Source: an uncultured Holophagaceae bacterium (GTDB taxonomy: Bacteria > Acidobacteriota > Holophagae > Holophagales > Holophagaceae). Taken from it: a stretch of 7,033 nt of DNA. The stretch spans positions 1-7,033 of the forward strand of contig CAIYNT010000328.1 of the NCBI GenBank assembly GCA_903927605.1, given 5' to 3'. Both the position numbers and the translations under genes were made by a program. The notes beneath the pieces were generated by a model. It worked only from the letters and a program-made list of their open reading frames with translations. It was not told the DNA's origin and ran no database searches. Shown piece by piece: positions 5,383 through 7,033 of this stretch. Position 1 is the stretch's first letter. Every line of letters starts with the position of its first letter.

Positions 5383-6521
5383 GGGGCCACCATCTTCAGG
5401 TCCTCATCCTTGGCGTTCTGGGCACGCTGGAGGGCCCGCACGTAGTGGACCACGGCCCAGCGCTCCTGCTCGGTGAGATAGGGGGCATGCGAGGGCATGG
5501 CGTTCTTCCCGTTCACAATGGCCCAGTAGATCTTGCCATCGGGGTAGTCGCGGAACTGCTGGGCCTGGAGGTTGGCAGGCTTGCCACCATAGGCGGCTGT
5601 CAGGCTGCCCACTCCGTTGGCCAGGGCTCCATGGCAGACCTCGCAGCGGTTCGTGTAGACCTTGTGCCCAAGTGCGAACGTCGCCTTCGTGCGGGGCAGG
5701 GGATTCACCAGGCTGGCGGCCTGATCCTGGGTGCCCATCGCCGTGGGCAGGTATCCCCGGGCCACAGTGCCGGCCACGGGAAGTTGCATGCCATGGCCAT
5801 CCTTGAAGAAGCTGGAGGCCTTCTGGGCATTGAGTCGGGGCTGATCTTCGATATGCCGCATGGGGGGCAGCAGGGGGAACCATTTGGTGGCAAAGTACAT
5901 GCCCAGACCCGACACCACACAGGCCACGAAGATGCCACCGAGGGTCCGCAGGATGTAGTCGCTGGTGAGGAAGGGACTGCGATCCGGGGCGGGCAGGACC
6001 TCCACTTCCACGGCACCGGCCTCTGACAGGGCCCGGGCCGCGGCGGCGCTGTCGAAGGCATCGCTCTCCGCTTCCAGGGCCAGGGCGTAGCGGTCCCGGG
6101 TGATGCCCTTGATGGACTTGGAAGACAGGACTGGGTGGCCGAAGAGGGGGAGCTTGTTCAGCAGGAGCAGCATGCCGAGGCCTGCGGTGAAGGTGGCGAA
6201 GAGCACCGTCACCTCGAACATGATGGGGATGAAGGCCTCCCAGGAGTTCGCCGCCTTGCCGCCCGTGATGATCGGGTAGTCGATGGCGCTGATCCAGTAC
6301 TCGAAGCCGAAGGCGGTGATGGCCCCGAGGATGCCCATGACCAGCACCATGCCGCCCAGGGGGGAGCGTCGCAGGCCGAGTGCATCATCGATCCCGTGAA
6401 TGGGGTAGGGTGTGTAGGCTTCCACGGAGCCGAGGTTCGTGGCCAGGACCTTCGGGATGGCCTGCATCAGCGCATCGGGGTTATCGAACATGCCGAGGAC
6501 GGCGTAGGAGGTCTCAGACAT
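5379..6521 (-). CDS. actDE: ActD-ActE fusion: ACIII membrane subunit joined to a monoheme cytochrome c
   Basis: A 380-residue protein that joins two subunits normally encoded apart. Residues 1-180 are ActD (DUF3341 type): a cytoplasmic N-terminal domain (SYAVLGMFDNPDALMQA), a helical hairpin at about 57-77 and 97-121, then NKLPLFGHP and the DRYALALEA segment (142-150). A third hydrophobic helix at about 191-211 links to a cytochrome c domain with CEVCH at 293-297 and a probable axial Met342 in NAMPSHAPYL. Two hairpin helices plus one linker helix place the heme in the periplasm, as ActE requires. Separate ActE proteins are lipoproteins in characterised complexes; no lipobox cysteine is seen, so the helix seems to replace the lipid anchor. 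The start at 6521 is preferred (GGAG 9 bases upstream, 8-base overlap with actC); in-frame ATGs at 6536 and 6554 would add 5 or 11 residues. Confidence 0.93.
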   Translation of the reverse strand: MSETSYAVLGMFDNPDALMQAIPKVLATNLGSVEAYTPYPIHGIDDALGLRRSPLGGMVLVMGILGAITAFGFEYWISAIDYPIITGGKAANSWEAFIPIMFEVTVLFATFTAGLGMLLLLNKLPLFGHPVLSSKSIKGITRDRYALALEAESDAFDSAAAARALSEAGAVEVEVLPAPDRSPFLTSDYILRTLGGIFVACVVSGLGMYFATKWFPLLPPMRHIEDQPRLNAQKASSFFKDGHGMQLPVAGTVARGYLPTAMGTQDQAASLVNPLPRTKATFALGHKVYTNRCEVCHGALANGVGSLTAAYGGKPANLQAQQFRDYPDGKIYWAIVNGKNAMPSHAPYLTEQERWAVVHYVRALQRAQNAKDEDLKMVAP

Positions 6522-7033
6522 GGTGATCGTCTCCATGGTGAGAAGGTTGTGCACCCGGCAGGATCGCCTTCACTTCGGTGGTGGCGATGACCGGCAACAC
6601 CCGGGCGAAGATCAGGACCATGGTGAAGAAGAGTCCAAAGGTGCCGAGCAGCACGCCGAAATCCACCATGGTGGGCTTGTAGATGCGCCAGGCGGAGGGG
6701 AGATAGTCCTGATGCAGCGAGATGACAATGATCACGAAGCGCTCGAACCACATGCCGACGGTCACGCCGATGGCCACGAAGATCATCCAGAAGTAGCTGG
6801 CGCGGGCCTTCTTGAACCAGAGAATCTGTGGGATGAGGATGTTGCAGCTGATGGTCAGCCAGCCGGCCCAGCCGTAAGTGCCGGAGATGATGTTCATGAA
6901 GCTGTGGTGGAGGTACTCGTTCATGGAATACCAGGCCGTGAAGCCCTCCATCATGTAGCTGTAGCCCATGATGCAGCTCATGGCGAGGATGACCTTGTTC
7001 ATCACGTCCAGGTGCCGCATGGTGATGAGGTTC
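6514..7033 (-). CDS. actC: Alternative Complex III quinol-binding membrane subunit ActC, C-terminal part
   Basis: The frame is open to the right edge, so this is the C-terminal ~173 residues of a protein of typically 450-500. ActC belongs to the NrfD/PsrC family and holds the quinol oxidation site of ACIII near the periplasmic side. The fragment begins NLITMRHLDVMNKVILA, continues with GYSYMMEGFTAWYS and WFKKARASYFWM, and has about four hydrophobic helices before the tail. The MRHLDVMxKV...GYxYxxExFxAWYS pattern and WRIYKPTMVDFGVLLGTFG near the end are typical of ActC. The C terminus is short and His/Asp-rich (SHHGDDHHV). It ends inside the start of actDE. An ATG at 7020 is internal, not the start, because the homologous sequence continues upstream of it. 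The rest of the operon head (actA, actB) should lie outside the window. Confidence 0.92.
   Translation of the reverse strand, partial: NLITMRHLDVMNKVILAMSCIMGYSYMMEGFTAWYSMNEYLHHSFMNIISGTYGWAGWLTISCNILIPQILWFKKARASYFWMIFVAIGVTVGMWFERFVIIVISLHQDYLPSAWRIYKPTMVDFGVLLGTFGLFFTMVLIFARVLPVIATTEVKAILPGAQPSHHGDDHHV
6531..6534 (-). promoter_or_regulatory. Shine-Dalgarno that decides the actDE start
   Basis: GGAG on the minus strand, 9 bases before the ATG at 6521-6519 and inside the 3' end of actC. It favours MSETSYAVLG as the N terminus over the in-frame ATGs at 6536 and 6554, which have no clear site. Confidence 0.55.

Noticed and set aside
6519..7033. Repeated ATCACCATG before the ATGs at 383, 6521 and 7020
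   Set aside because: The copy at 7020 lies at an internal Met of actC, so the match is not a start signal and is probably coincidence of codon use.

Overview
The whole window is one densely packed piece of an aerobic respiratory operon, read entirely on the minus strand (right to left). In transcription order it holds: the 3' end of actC, an actD-actE fusion, actF, a membrane-anchored monoheme cytochrome c gene, a sco-type copper chaperone gene, and the cytochrome c oxidase genes coxA (subunit I), coxC (III), coxD (IV) and the first 22 codons of a probable coxB (II). Both ends are cut: actC runs off the right edge and coxB off the left edge. There is no non-coding stretch longer than about 10 bases, and I see no promoter, terminator, RNA gene, repeat array, CRISPR or mobile element.

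Right part (about 7033-4231): Alternative Complex III, the quinol:electron acceptor oxidoreductase that replaces cytochrome bc1 in many bacteria. ActC and ActF are NrfD/PsrC-like polytopic membrane subunits. ActD (DUF3341 type) and ActE (monoheme cytochrome c) are joined in one polypeptide, and an extra transmembrane helix between them carries the heme domain to the periplasmic side. Middle (4234-2693): a one-helix monoheme cytochrome c and a SCO/SenC protein, the first a plausible electron carrier to the oxidase and the second a plausible copper-centre assembly factor. Left part (2696-1): an aa3/caa3-type heme-copper oxidase whose subunit I carries the YSHP signature of A2-type enzymes in place of the A1 glutamate.

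Together the genes encode a quinol to cytochrome c to oxygen electron route, with two c-type hemes visible here between ActC and the oxidase. ACIII and a caa3-type oxidase are known from Rhodothermus marinus and Flavobacterium johnsoniae to associate physically, so a supercomplex is a reasonable inference. Translation appears coupled throughout: four junctions are ATGA overlaps, one is an 8-base overlap, and at three others the stop codon of the upstream gene lies inside the Shine-Dalgarno sequence of the next.

The DNA is GC-rich with strong G/C preference at third codon positions. ACIII plus A2-type caa3 oxidase on a GC-rich background fits Acidobacteriota (for example a Holophaga/Geothrix-like lineage), Myxococcota or related groups. 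The lineage is a guess from gene content, not shown by the sequence. The window is mostly a well-known kind of system; the parts worth a second look are the ActD-ActE fusion, the late position of coxB and the stop-in-Shine-Dalgarno junctions.
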